Shown here: positions 26,254 through 35,313 of the stretch, piece by piece
Layout of the letters: each line of letters starts with the position of its first letter
How positions within the stretch are numbered: the first letter of the stretch is position 1
NCBI GenBank assembly: GCA_900544535.1
Contig: UQVH01000006.1
Span: 1-64,000, forward strand
Direction: 5' to 3'
DNA from: an uncultured Bacteroidales bacterium
GTDB taxonomy: Bacteria > Bacteroidota > Bacteroidia > Bacteroidales > Muribaculaceae
DNA length: 64,000 bases
Made by a program: the position numbers and the translations under genes
The notes under the pieces: generated by a model
Told to the model about the DNA's origin: nothing
Seen by the model: the letters and a program-made list of their open reading frames with translations, nothing else
Databases searched by the model: none

Positions 26254-26991
26254 CTACTTGCGGACCGAACCAACTGAATGATCGAGCAGATATGTCTGCA
26301 ACGCGTTTTTGAAGCTGTCGCCGACCGGAATATATGTGTCGGCATCCATTATGATACGGCCCCGGCTGATGCTTTCAACCTGATCCATATTTACGATGTA
26401 AGATCTGTGGACTTGCAGGAAGTTGTCGGTCAGACGCTCCTTGATGTCGGCAAAAGAGCTAAGAGTCAGCAGCGGCGCAGATGATTCGGTGGTGAAGATC
26501 TGAAGATATTCGCCGTAGCCCTTTATATAGCGCACCGTTGTGAGCGACACGCGCACATAACGGTAATCGACTTTGACAAACAATGAATCGTTCTGCGACT
26601 GCTGTCCGGCAGCGGATTGCTGAGCCGATTTTGCCGAATAATTTTCAAGTGCCTTATTGGCGGCCCGCTGAAATTCGGCGAACCCGTAAGGTTTCAGTAG
26701 ATAATCGACTGCCGACAACCTATAACTGTCCACGGCATACTGCGCATAAGCCGTGATGAAGACAACCATCGGTGCCGTCGGCAGGGAGGCTATGAAATCC
26801 ATGCCGCTGAGATCAGGCATATTTATATCCGTGAAGATCAGGTCTACCTGATTGTCGGCGAGAAAAGCACTGGCATCAAGCGCGCTTTCACAGGCTCCGA
26901 CAAGCTCTAAGAAAGGAATTTTCCCGACATATTTTCCAAGTTTTTCAAGAGCGATCGGTTCGTCGTCAATTATCAGAGTCCTTAGTTTCAT
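26254..26991 (-). CDS. LytTR-family response regulator
   Basis: A 245-residue regulator. The receiver domain has acidic DDE near residue 10, phospho-acceptor aspartate in LIFTDINMPDLSG (near 56) and the conserved lysine in YLLKPYGF. A C-terminal LytTR DNA-binding domain follows (VRYIKGYGEYLQIFT, LQVHRSYIVNMDQVES). It overlaps the upstream kinase gene by 26 bases, which marks a co-translated pair. Placed directly ahead of the efflux operon, it likely controls it; this is inference from position. Confidence 0.94.
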   Translation of the reverse strand: MKLRTLIIDDEPIALEKLGKYVGKIPFLELVGACESALDASAFLADNQVDLIFTDINMPDLSGMDFIASLPTAPMVVFITAYAQYAVDSYRLSAVDYLLKPYGFAEFQRAANKALENYSAKSAQQSAAGQQSQNDSLFVKVDYRYVRVSLTTVRYIKGYGEYLQIFTTESSAPLLTLSSFADIKERLTDNFLQVHRSYIVNMDQVESISRGRIIMDADTYIPVGDSFKNALQTYLLDHSVGSVRK

Positions 26992-28063
26992 TGGCCGGAA
27001 TTGTTAAATTTACGGAATATGCTTTGTCTGTTGCTTCGGTCGAAAGCCGATAGCGGTCGCCGAAGATGAGTTTCAGGCGCTGGTTGATGTTTTTAAGACC
27101 GATTCCTTCGTGCTTCTTTTCGGAAAAAGCGGGATGAATGCTGTTGAGACACAGGAATCTGACATTTCCGCCGCTCACCTCCACTCTCACGCTGACAAAT
27201 GATTCGGACCGATAGCTGATGCCGTGTTTGAAAGCGTTTTCAATGAACACAAGAAACAGTAGCGGAGGTACCATCACCCCGCGTATCTCCTCTTCGGCCG
27301 GAAGACGCGAAGAGATCTCGACCCTGCTCTCAGGGAAACGCTGGCGCATCAGACTCAGGTAGTTGCGCAGAAAACCGATTTCAGCTGACAGCGCAATCCG
27401 CGACTGCGAACTTTCATAGAGCATGTAGCGCATCAGATTTGACATGTCGATCAGCATTTCCTGAGCTTTTTCGGGGTTTATGTCGATCATGCCGTGGATG
27501 TTGTTAAGCATGTTCATGTAGAAATGCGGATTGATCTGGACTTTCAGATAAGCAAGCTGGTTTTCCGCATTGGCTTTCATGAGGCTCTCGTGTTCCAGCT
27601 TATCCTCAAAGCGCTGGAAAATAAGTGCGATAGCGAGATTGACTCCGAGAATCAGCAGGTCATAGACCATATCGAGAAACAGCGGGAGAGGCAACAGCGG
27701 TCGCGGACCGTGATGGTGCATGACACGTTCAGGGAAATCATGCTGCACGAAATTACGGAAAAAATGAAAATACTGAAATCCCCACACCACGGCCACCAGC
27801 AGGGCTGTCGCACAGAGATAGCCCATATAGCGGTTGCGGAACAACAGCCGTGGGATCAGCAGTGAGTTGTGGACACAGAAAAGGACTATAAACGGCAAAA
27901 AGCCTAACGCGAGATGGCGCAGCAGATCAATATCCACTACCGGCAGCTCGGTATAGCTTCTTGCCCTCATGACATCCAGCAGACAGATCACCATGACCAG
28001 AAGCCACAGGCTGATATAGATGACAGTTTCAAGTTTTCGCGTACGGCTCAGTGACATTATCAT
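26966..28063 (-). CDS. LytS/YehU-type sensor histidine kinase
   Basis: A 365-residue kinase with four predicted transmembrane helices in the first 160 residues and no large periplasmic domain. The His_kinase domain (PF06580 type) carries the phospho-histidine in QINPHFYMNMLNNI. A degenerate HATPase follows (FIENAFKHGI, GIGLKNINQRL). The signal is probably sensed within the membrane. It overlaps and pairs with the LytTR regulator. Confidence 0.93.
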   Translation of the reverse strand: MIMSLSRTRKLETVIYISLWLLVMVICLLDVMRARSYTELPVVDIDLLRHLALGFLPFIVLFCVHNSLLIPRLLFRNRYMGYLCATALLVAVVWGFQYFHFFRNFVQHDFPERVMHHHGPRPLLPLPLFLDMVYDLLILGVNLAIALIFQRFEDKLEHESLMKANAENQLAYLKVQINPHFYMNMLNNIHGMIDINPEKAQEMLIDMSNLMRYMLYESSQSRIALSAEIGFLRNYLSLMRQRFPESRVEISSRLPAEEEIRGVMVPPLLFLVFIENAFKHGISYRSESFVSVRVEVSGGNVRFLCLNSIHPAFSEKKHEGIGLKNINQRLKLIFGDRYRLSTEATDKAYSVNLTIPANETKDSDN

Positions 28064-28226
28064 TCAGTAATTATTCGGAGTTTAAGCGATTTACGGGACA
28101 CTTTTTACCATTCATGTCCACAAAAAGCATTCATCCGTAAAGTTACCTAAAAATCCCGGAATCACCTCACAGATTAAACCAACCGGCAAAAAAAATCTAC
28201 GAACCGCCCCTCAGATGGGGCAAAGA

Positions 28227-28577
28227 TCACTGTTTCAGCAGATCGGCGACCACCACGGCATTGTTGTGGAGCTCGTCATGAGAGGAATACAGCAGTGTGA
28301 CTACCGGATGCTCCGCAACAATGGTTTTGAGTGCCGCGAACGCGGGATTAGCCTTGAGTTCCGCCTCGTAACGCTGCCGGAATCCGTCCCAACGCGTCTG
28401 CGGATCTGCGTGGAACCATTCTCTGAGTTCATCCGACGGGGCAAGTTGCTTGTCCCAGAGATCATAATGGAAAGTCTCATGCGAAAGGCCGCGTGGCCAG
28501 AGGCGGTCGACGAATATACGGAATCCGTCAGACGGAGAAGCTGCCTCATATGTGCGCTTTAAAAGAATCTTTGTCAT
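28227..28577 (-). CDS. DUF488 family protein
   Basis: A 116-residue soluble protein with the family pattern FRIFVDRLWPRGLS, WDKQLAPSDELREWFH, WDGFRQRY and VTLLYSSHDELHNNAVVV. This matches DUF488 (YeaO-like), a widespread family of unclear biochemical role. It is a stand-alone leftward gene, divergent from the cation efflux gene. Confidence 0.92.
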   Translation of the reverse strand: MTKILLKRTYEAASPSDGFRIFVDRLWPRGLSHETFHYDLWDKQLAPSDELREWFHADPQTRWDGFRQRYEAELKANPAFAALKTIVAEHPVVTLLYSSHDELHNNAVVVADLLKQ

Positions 28578-28627
28578 GATTAAATAAAAGTTTAAGTTGC
28601 TTTCTGTTCCAACAATTTCAATGGCAT

Positions 28628-28661
28628 TTTGGTGCGGAATGCAAATTAAACCTTATATTTG
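28628..28661 (+). promoter_or_regulatory. Promoter of the cation efflux gene
   Basis: TTTG at 28628-28631 and TATATTTG at 28654-28661, with a 22-base spacer, lie 36 bases before the ATG. Confidence 0.6.
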
Positions 28662-28697
28662 CAACCGATGCAAATGTAAATCAAATTAAGACCGCCA

Positions 28698-29627
28698 ATG
28701 CCCCACAACAACATACATCATACCGCCCCGGCACCGGAAGTAAGGACTATCCGGTATGTGACATGGATCGGCTTCTGGATCAATGCTATACTGATGGTTC
28801 TGAAAATTGCGTTCGGCATCTACGGCCACAGCGATGCGCTTGTTGCCGACGGTGTCCACTCACTCAGCGACTTCGCCACAGATTTCATAATTCTCATCCT
28901 TGTCGGCATAGCCTACAAGAAAGCTGATAGCGCCCATCCCTATGGTCATGGAAAATTCGAAACATTCGCTTCGCTGCTCATCGCTATCATTCTTTTTATC
29001 GTCGCGGTAGGAATCGGGATTTCAGGCGTAGAAACCATCAGAGCAGTCGCTCAAGGGGAGATTCTGCCCCGCCCTGACCTGTGGACTCTGATCATTGCGA
29101 TCGTCTCCATTCTTGCCAAAGAACTCCTGTATCACTATACGGTGCGTGCCGGACGACGGATCAATTCCAGTTCCCTGATAGCCAATGCGTGGCACCACCG
29201 CAGCGATGCCATCTCATCGGTAGCGACTCTCATCGGAGTGTCAGCCGGATATTTTCTCGGCGACACCTGGCGCATAGCCGATCCGATCGCATCCATTCTG
29301 ATCGCGGTATTCATTGCCATTTCAGCAATAAAGATAGCACTACCATCGGTCAACGAACTTCTGGAAAAATCACTTCCTCCCTCGGAAGTATCGAAAGTCG
29401 CCGCTACGATTGCGGGGGTCGACGGAGTGAAAGCCTATCACCGTCTGCGCACGCGCCGAAACGGACATTCACTGATAATCGACACCCACATCAAGGTTGA
29501 TCCTACCATCAATGTCGCGGCCGGACACGACATCGCCTCCGCAGTCGAACGCGCCCTCCGCACCAACTTCGGCGCAGACATAATCACAAATATCCACGTC
29601 GAACCCTTCCTACCACAGAAAACGTAG
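28698..29627 (+). CDS. Cation diffusion facilitator (CDF) metal efflux protein
   Basis: A 309-residue inner-membrane protein with six helices. The metal-site motifs are HSDALVADGVHSLSDFATD in helix 2 and HHRSDAISS in helix 5, followed by a C-terminal cytoplasmic CDF domain (about 210-305). It exports divalent metals such as zinc, iron or manganese by proton exchange. The motif order supports a zinc/iron-type transporter, but metal choice is not certain. Confidence 0.94.
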   Translation: MPHNNIHHTAPAPEVRTIRYVTWIGFWINAILMVLKIAFGIYGHSDALVADGVHSLSDFATDFIILILVGIAYKKADSAHPYGHGKFETFASLLIAIILFIVAVGIGISGVETIRAVAQGEILPRPDLWTLIIAIVSILAKELLYHYTVRAGRRINSSSLIANAWHHRSDAISSVATLIGVSAGYFLGDTWRIADPIASILIAVFIAISAIKIALPSVNELLEKSLPPSEVSKVAATIAGVDGVKAYHRLRTRRNGHSLIIDTHIKVDPTINVAAGHDIASAVERALRTNFGADIITNIHVEPFLPQKT

Positions 29628-29682
29628 TAAGAAAACCGCGTTTTGTAGTATGAAAACTGCTAATTTGGAGTCTGAAACCCAA

Positions 29683-30246
29683 CTATTTCAGAGCCTGGCC
29701 GTCGTGGAAGGCGTTGCCGACACGGGCGCCGAGGGCTATGTAGCCGTTGTGGATGGGGTCGAAAGTGATGAGACGCATTTTTTCGACGTCGGGTTTGCCG
29801 TCAGCGGCAAGATATTTCTCATCACAGACGATATTTAGGATTTCCGCAACCAGATAGTAACCGGATTCAGATTCGTGGACCTTTTCCTTGATGCGGCATT
29901 CCATTGTCATCGGGAAGCAGTCGAAAACCGGAGCATTGACATGCTCGCCTTTGACTGATTTCCAGCCGGTACGCGCGATTTTATCCGGGCACTTCTTTGC
30001 GCTGACAATTCCCACATAGTCAGAAGCAACGAGAGTATCAACCGTAGCAAACGCAACCGTGAATTCGCCGCAACGGTCAAGATTTGCTGTCGTGGCATGA
30101 GATCCCATCGAAATTACAATTTCCTCATAATCCCACTGGCCGCCCCAGGCGGCATTCATGGCATTTGGAGTACCGTCAGCGTTGTATGTGCCTATTATCA
30201 GAACCGGCTGGGGAAGCACCCAGGCTTTTGGCTTAAAATTTTTCAT
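29683..30246 (-). CDS. Flavin reductase-like (FMN-binding) protein
   Basis: 187 residues from the start MKNFKPKAWVLPQP; the frame stays open 14 codons further, but the family usually begins here. It shows the FMN-binding split-barrel pattern (PVLIIGTYNADGTPNAMNAAWGGQ, IVISMGSHATTANLDRCGEFTVAF). It may act as an NAD(P)H:flavin reductase or bind flavin as a small oxidoreductase. It follows the beta-lactamase gene by 45 bases and may share its transcript. No partner monooxygenase is present. Confidence 0.9.
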   Translation of the reverse strand: MKNFKPKAWVLPQPVLIIGTYNADGTPNAMNAAWGGQWDYEEIVISMGSHATTANLDRCGEFTVAFATVDTLVASDYVGIVSAKKCPDKIARTGWKSVKGEHVNAPVFDCFPMTMECRIKEKVHESESGYYLVAEILNIVCDEKYLAADGKPDVEKMRLITFDPIHNGYIALGARVGNAFHDGQALK

Positions 30247-30291
30247 CCTGCAATTTCTTATTATATATAAGGTATAAACGTTTCTCATTCT

Positions 30292-31242
30292 TCAACGGTT
30301 GTCGGCTGAAGTCAGAGCCGCATAGACGGTTGCCGAAACATCGGCTATGATTTTGGCCGCTTCCGCTTCAGATCCGTGGAAATCTTTCACAAGAACGGCA
30401 AGCGCATAGTGACGTCCGTCGGGAAGAGTCACATACGCGACATCATTGTGAGCCGATAGAACGCCGTCGTCATTTCTGAATCCTGATCCGGTTTTATGAC
30501 CGACGACAACTCCCTTTTTATCAGCAAGCGGCGCTACGATACGATCTGTGCCGGTACGGCATTCGCGCAATGTCGTGCAGATGAAGTCGCGGTTTACGGG
30601 ACAGAGAGTACTGTCAGTATATAAGCGGTCTATAAGCATGGCCGCTCCCAATGGTGACGAGCAGTTTTCGTAACAGCGGTCATGATCGGACCACATATCT
30701 GCTTCAGTCACGACAAGACGGAAATTCTCGCGAGGAATAAGAGTGGCGACAAAGCTGTCTGTCTCAGCGACCGAGCGGAGGGTCTCAAACATGTAATTGC
30801 TCGCGTTGTTGTCGCTCTGCATGAGTGTGTAGCGCAAAAGTTCTCGCACAGGCAACTCAATCGTTTTCTCCGGATGGTCTTTCAGCATAGGTGACCATGT
30901 GTCGGGGTTGAGACAGGAGGCCGGAATTTCCACCACAGTGTCGAGCGAAGTCGCCCGCTGTTCAAACAGATCGCACAGAGCCAATGCCTGATGAAGTTTA
31001 AACACACTCATCAGTGGATATTTTGTCTCATTGTTGACGACAAGGGTGTCACCGTCTCCGGTCAGCAACGCAATACCGATCTCTCCGGGATATTTTGCCG
31101 CAATCTTCTCCAATGAGTCCCTCAGATTTTCTAAAACTGCCGGCTGTCCGGCATCACCATCCGACACTTTTGAAGACGAACTCTTACAACCGGTCAACAA
31201 TACAATTCCGGATAATATAACAGTAAATATAAATTGCTTCAT
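30292..31242 (-). CDS. Class A beta-lactamase, Bacteroidetes A2-type, lipoprotein
   Basis: A 316-residue protein with lipobox LLTGCK (C19). It carries all class A signatures: S79-V-F-K82 (nucleophile serine and lysine), S143-D-N145, omega-loop glutamate E180 in VTEADMW and K250-T-G252. The length and inserts resemble the CfxA/CepA/CblA subclass A2 of Bacteroidetes, which hydrolyse cephalosporins and penicillins. The lipobox suggests membrane anchoring. No mobile element lies nearby, so it looks like a resident gene. A 17-bp tandem repeat lies just upstream. Confidence 0.95.
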   Translation of the reverse strand: MKQFIFTVILSGIVLLTGCKSSSSKVSDGDAGQPAVLENLRDSLEKIAAKYPGEIGIALLTGDGDTLVVNNETKYPLMSVFKLHQALALCDLFEQRATSLDTVVEIPASCLNPDTWSPMLKDHPEKTIELPVRELLRYTLMQSDNNASNYMFETLRSVAETDSFVATLIPRENFRLVVTEADMWSDHDRCYENCSSPLGAAMLIDRLYTDSTLCPVNRDFICTTLRECRTGTDRIVAPLADKKGVVVGHKTGSGFRNDDGVLSAHNDVAYVTLPDGRHYALAVLVKDFHGSEAEAAKIIADVSATVYAALTSADNR

Positions 31243-31284
31243 CGATAAAGAAATTATGTTTACAGGATCTAATTTACCACCTAT

Positions 31285-31322
31285 TTATATTTATACTATT
31301 TTTATATTTATACTATTTTTAT
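31285..31322. repeat. 17-bp tandem repeat upstream of the beta-lactamase
   Basis: TTATATTTATACTATTT is repeated perfectly at 31285-31301 and 31302-31318, with the start of a third copy (TTAT) after it. It fills much of the 76-base gap between the acetyltransferase stop and the beta-lactamase start. Confidence 0.85.
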
Positions 31323-31885
31323 GTATTGCGGAGGAAGCGGGCCGGATTACCTGCGACAACCGTAGCGGGCGCGACATCCTTAGTGACCACACTTCCCGCG
31401 CCGATGACCGCACCCTCGCCTATCGTGACGCCGGGAAGGATAACCGCGTCCGACGCAATCCATACATTCGACTCTATCACGACCGGCTCAGCACGCATTA
31501 TTCCGGAGTTACGCTGTTCGATATTTTCAGAATGAATGATTGTGCAGATTGTGGTATTCGGTCCGATGAAAACATTATCGCCTATCGTTACTTCGGCCTC
31601 ATCAAGGATTGTCAGGTTGAAATTTCCGACAAAATTCTCTCCGATACTGATATTGAAACCCAGATCACAACGGAAAGGGCTGTGAACCACGAAACGAGAA
31701 CCGATTTTCCCGATTATCTCGCGCAACAACCTGCCGCGCTCTTCGATTTGCGAAGACGGAAGTGAGTTAAGTCTGAAACACAAATCCCCGCAACGCAAAA
31801 GTGCGTCGCCTATCACAGAGGTAAAACCATTCATCCATTCTCCTGAGCGCAAGAGACAGAAATCAGAGTGCAATTTATAGTCCAT
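31319..31885 (-). CDS. Hexapeptide-repeat O-acetyltransferase (maltose/galactoside acetyltransferase-like)
   Basis: A 188-residue protein. An N-terminal helical cap is followed by left-handed beta-helix hexapeptide repeats and a catalytic histidine region (TTICTIIHSENIEQRN). The late motif IWIASDAVILPGVTIGEGAVIGAGSVVTKDVAP is characteristic. It transfers acetyl from acetyl-CoA to a sugar or similar acceptor in the cytoplasm. A TAAATTTG promoter lies on the minus strand at 31926-31919 and could also drive the beta-lactamase. Confidence 0.93.
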   Translation of the reverse strand: MDYKLHSDFCLLRSGEWMNGFTSVIGDALLRCGDLCFRLNSLPSSQIEERGRLLREIIGKIGSRFVVHSPFRCDLGFNISIGENFVGNFNLTILDEAEVTIGDNVFIGPNTTICTIIHSENIEQRNSGIMRAEPVVIESNVWIASDAVILPGVTIGEGAVIGAGSVVTKDVAPATVVAGNPARFLRNT

Positions 31886-31918
31886 ATATTTCGATCGCGG
31901 CTGTCTATGCCGTCAGCA

Positions 31919-31926
31919 CAAATTTA
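31919..31926 (-). promoter_or_regulatory. Promoter -7 box of the acetyltransferase gene
   Basis: The minus strand reads TAAATTTG, 33 bases upstream of the start codon. Confidence 0.5.
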
Positions 31927-31981
31927 CAAAAAACACCGCCCCCTGACAATAGCGCGAATATAATTCCACGGAAACACAGCA

Positions 31982-33892
31982 CTAAAATCTGAGCTTGAAC
32001 CCTCCCATCGCTGTGAAACCGGACATGTCATAGCCGCGGTTTATCATATACCTGGCATCCGTCAGATTTTCAAGCCTTGTAAAGACCGTCACATAACGGC
32101 AAAGATCACACGACACCTTAAGATCAAGCACCGCATAATTCTGACGGCTTATATTCTCAGCTACATAAAGGCCTCCGACACCTTTCAGATCGGCACAGAT
32201 GTCAAGAATGCGCCACGGCTTCCATTCGAGGCCAAGAAAATATTGATTTCTGGGCGCTCCGGCAAGATTGCGGAGCGAGGTATGCAGGTAGCTGTACGTA
32301 GCTGTGATCCATAAGTTGTCCAGCGGCCGGCTGTGTGCCGACAGTTCGATTCCCTTGTTTATGAAACGGCCGGTATTCTGATTTTTCATATCGACTGTCT
32401 GTATGAGATTGTCACCTTTGCTGTAATAGGCTGTGAACTCGGCAGACAAATATCGGGAAAACGTCCGGCTTACAGAGATTTCATAGTTCATCATCTTCTC
32501 AGGCTGCAAATCAGGATTTGCCATACGGTAAAGATATAGTTCCCTGAACGACGGATTGCGATAGCCCATCGACAGATTGCCTTTTACAGTCAGCGAGGTT
32601 AACGGATTTACTGCAATACCGAACTGCGGAACCCATTGGGTGTCAAAGCGGTCGCTGTTGGCCATACGCAAACCTCCGCTGATATTTAGAATCTCAGCGC
32701 AAAGCGACTGCGACAGGACTACGTAGGGAGAATATTCAGTGATTGATTTCCGGGCAAGTGTTGTGATAGAACCCTCCGTGTGGTGGTTGCCTCCGGAGAC
32801 AGGAATTTCGCCGGAGTAGGAATCGAAGTCAAAACCAACAGTCGCCGAGGCGTCTTTCCAAGGGTGGAAATTCTGGTAAAGAATCATGCCGAAACGGTCA
32901 TCCTTGCTGTGGAAATGGCGGGGATCATCCACGAAATGATTACCGTAGCTGTAATAGATCCGCGCAGTCCTGGAGGTAGAGCCGTAAGTATTGGACACAG
33001 TAGCCGCCGCCTCACCTCTTATTATATTCTGCCGGTAGATATCAGTCGACTCCGGATTCGACAGTTTCGGATAAATCGGATCTTTGCCACGGAAATTCAT
33101 CAGAGTGAAGTCAACGTTTCCATGCCACCGGTCAGAAAAATCATAACCGACCTTTGCGTAGCCATCAGCCTGACGGAAATCGAAATTATCGACAGTTCCG
33201 TCAGTGCGGTTATATGAGAGCGATACCAGAGAGGAAAAGCGCCCGAAGCGCATCATGTTTGTCGCCGAGGAAAGCCATGTGTTATATGATCCGTATTGCG
33301 ACCGGAGGGTAGTATGAACACCGTCACTCTTCGCATTTTTAGTGATTACATTTATTGTCCCGGCCATCGCGTTGGAACCATATAATACCGAACCGGGGCC
33401 ACGCAGGACTTCGACTCGTTCCGTATATTCCTTGTCATAAAAATCAGCTATATGGTGAGAATATATTCCGGCAAACTGAGGCTGACCGTCAACCATCATC
33501 AGCACGGCGCTTGCCCTGTCGCCTCCGACACCACGCAACTTTATATGTCCCGCGCCGCCATTGCTGACACCGAAGCCGAAAACACTGCGCTGGGAGACAA
33601 AAAGACCCGGCACCATTCCTGAAAGTGCAGAAAGGACCTGAGTCTCACCTGCCGCGTCAAGCTGACGTTGGCCGATGACTGAAACAGTGTAAGGCAACAG
33701 CCGTTGCGGAACAGCGGTATTCGAACCCGTCACGACAACTTCGTCAAGAGTTCTGACTGTATCAGCAGGGGCTGCGACAGCCGACGGAGCCATCACAGAA
33801 TGAGAATCACTCCCAGCAGTCGCATAAGTGGAATTGGCCACAGCGGCGGCCAGTATAAAACCATAGGCCGACGCAGTTAAAAATCTTTTCAT
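31982..33892 (-). CDS. TonB-dependent outer-membrane receptor (BtuB/siderophore type)
   Basis: A 636-residue receptor with a signal peptide, TonB box region (TLDEVVVTGSNT), plug domain (about 55-165; HIKLRGVGGDRASAVLMMVDGQ, VEVLRGPGSVLYGSNAMAGTINVIT) and a 22-strand-type barrel ending in KLRF. It lacks the SusC N-terminal extension and has no SusD neighbour, so it likely imports a metal complex, vitamin or siderophore rather than a glycan. The leader is short and shows no cobalamin riboswitch. The substrate is open. Confidence 0.93.
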   Translation of the reverse strand: MKRFLTASAYGFILAAAVANSTYATAGSDSHSVMAPSAVAAPADTVRTLDEVVVTGSNTAVPQRLLPYTVSVIGQRQLDAAGETQVLSALSGMVPGLFVSQRSVFGFGVSNGGAGHIKLRGVGGDRASAVLMMVDGQPQFAGIYSHHIADFYDKEYTERVEVLRGPGSVLYGSNAMAGTINVITKNAKSDGVHTTLRSQYGSYNTWLSSATNMMRFGRFSSLVSLSYNRTDGTVDNFDFRQADGYAKVGYDFSDRWHGNVDFTLMNFRGKDPIYPKLSNPESTDIYRQNIIRGEAAATVSNTYGSTSRTARIYYSYGNHFVDDPRHFHSKDDRFGMILYQNFHPWKDASATVGFDFDSYSGEIPVSGGNHHTEGSITTLARKSITEYSPYVVLSQSLCAEILNISGGLRMANSDRFDTQWVPQFGIAVNPLTSLTVKGNLSMGYRNPSFRELYLYRMANPDLQPEKMMNYEISVSRTFSRYLSAEFTAYYSKGDNLIQTVDMKNQNTGRFINKGIELSAHSRPLDNLWITATYSYLHTSLRNLAGAPRNQYFLGLEWKPWRILDICADLKGVGGLYVAENISRQNYAVLDLKVSCDLCRYVTVFTRLENLTDARYMINRGYDMSGFTAMGGFKLRF

Positions 33893-33917
33893 TATCGCTC
33901 TATATGGATTTCAATTG

Positions 33918-33925
33918 CAAAAATA
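33918..33925 (-). promoter_or_regulatory. Promoter -7 box of the TonB receptor gene
   Basis: The minus strand reads TATTTTTG, a TAnnTTTG match, 25 bases upstream of the start codon. This leaves no room for a riboswitch. Confidence 0.5.
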
Positions 33926-34074
33926 CATCTTTAACCTAAAGAGTCAATAATGAAAATCGCTGTATTTTATACCAATATTACATTTGAATTCCCCCAACAC
34001 ATGAGTCAGGATAAAAAGTGATTTTCCGTCTCCGTTATTTTTACTTAAAAATCTTTAGTGAATTTCAAATCACT

Positions 34075-34326
34075 CTATCGGGATACCGACCTGCTCAGCA
34101 ATCCTACAATCCACAAAAGGAATATCGCACCCACCACGGAAGTAATCAGATTTCCAATGATGCCGACAGCCGTAATACCAAGCAAGCCGAACAACCAGCC
34201 GCCGAAAACACCGCCGATTATACCTACAATCAGGTTGACAACAACTCCAAAACCGCCGCCACGCATCAATTTGCCGGCAACAAATCCTGATACAATTCCA
34301 ATGAGAATATACCATAAAAAGCTCAT
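34075..34326 (-). CDS. GlsB/YeaQ/YmgE-family small membrane protein
   Basis: An 83-residue, glycine-rich protein with three hydrophobic helices (LWYILIGIVSGFVAGKL, VVVNLIVGIIGGVFGGWLFGLLG, LITSVVGAIFLLWIVGLL). The pattern is that of the transglycosylase-associated protein family, which is often stress-induced and of unknown mechanism. Single gene. Confidence 0.93.
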   Translation of the reverse strand: MSFLWYILIGIVSGFVAGKLMRGGGFGVVVNLIVGIIGGVFGGWLFGLLGITAVGIIGNLITSVVGAIFLLWIVGLLSRSVSR

Positions 34327-34809
34327 AACTCATAAATATTTCGATCGTTCGCAATTTTCTATCCAACGAAACAAATATGTCTTTGGTTCATACAGGCGTG
34401 AAATTATAAGCGTGTAACGCATGTTTTGACTTAGATACATCCCCTTTGCAGGCAGGGGGCGGCAGGCGGCATCTGAATGATTGATTTTTAATGCTGATAT
34501 AAAAAATAATTTATTAATTTTGTGGACGTAACGTCACACATTGGCAAACACTTGACTCAGCTATTAAGAATTGTTACAAAAATCGCCCCATTGTAACATT
34601 TTTGTAATCTTTATTTTATTTAAGCAAACCACTGATTATCAACATAATGTATATAATTATAACAAGTTTGTCATTGAATTAACATATTTTCACAATAAAT
34701 ATCTGAATTTTCGTTCCCGCTGTTGTAATTTTGAAGTGTCAAACAAAACAAACCACTGACAATCTATCGAAATTAACAACTCTCCATCACTAATAAAAAC
34801 GCTTCAATT
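34327..34809. other. AT-rich intergenic region upstream of the ECF sigma gene
   Basis: 483 bases without a credible ORF. It holds two TAATTTTG boxes on the plus strand (34515-34522 and 34726-34733). A hairpin (TTACAAAAAT 34574-34583 with ATTTTTGTAA 34598-34607) is followed by TCTTTATTTTA. The second box fits as the sigma-gene promoter. The first box and the hairpin could bracket a small RNA of under 100 bases. Confidence 0.5.
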
Positions 34810-35313
34810 ATGGGAACTCAGGAATTTCAGAACAAGCTTATGAGCCTTCAGAGCAACCTTCTCAACTTTGCGTACATGCTCACCTCAAATCGTGACAACG
34901 CATATGACCTGTTACAGGACACCACCCTGAAGGCCCTTGACAACGAAAGCAAGTATGTTGACAATACCAACTTCAAAGGTTGGGTTTTCACCATCATGCG
35001 CAACATTTTCATCAACAATTATCGTCGCGTAGCACGCTCGGCCACAGTCATCGACCAGACTGAAGATCTCTATCATCTGAATCTCTCGCAGGATTCGGGA
35101 CTCGAAACACCGGAAGGATCTTTCGGCGCAAATGAAATCACGGATGCGATCAACGCATTTCCCGATGAATACCGCATCCCCTTCTCGATGCACGTTGCCG
35201 GCTACAAATACAATGAAATTGCCGAAAAGATGAATCTGCCTCTCGGAACAATCAAGAGCCGCATCTTCTTCGCCCGCAAGAAACTCCAGACTCAGTTTGC
35301 CGACTACCGTTAA
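34810..35313 (+). CDS. ECF-type RNA polymerase sigma factor
   Basis: A 167-residue sigma-70 family protein. Region 2 (LLNFAYMLTSNRDNAYDLLQDTTLKAL, FKGWVFTIMRNIFINNYRR) is joined by a short linker to region 4 (INAFPDEYRIPFSMHVAGYKYNEIAEKM, GTIKSRIFFARKKLQ). No anti-sigma factor gene is adjacent, so control may be transcriptional or by a distant partner. The stimulus is unknown. It is preceded by an unusually long AT-rich region. Confidence 0.94.
   Translation: MGTQEFQNKLMSLQSNLLNFAYMLTSNRDNAYDLLQDTTLKALDNESKYVDNTNFKGWVFTIMRNIFINNYRRVARSATVIDQTEDLYHLNLSQDSGLETPEGSFGANEITDAINAFPDEYRIPFSMHVAGYKYNEIAEKMNLPLGTIKSRIFFARKKLQTQFADYR

Noticed and set aside
31982..33892. TonB receptor as a third SusC
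   Set aside because: It lacks the N-terminal carboxypeptidase-like domain and a SusD partner, and is about 350 residues shorter.
33893..34000. Cobalamin riboswitch for the TonB receptor
   Set aside because: The promoter lies only 25 bases from the start and no B12-box-like sequence is seen.
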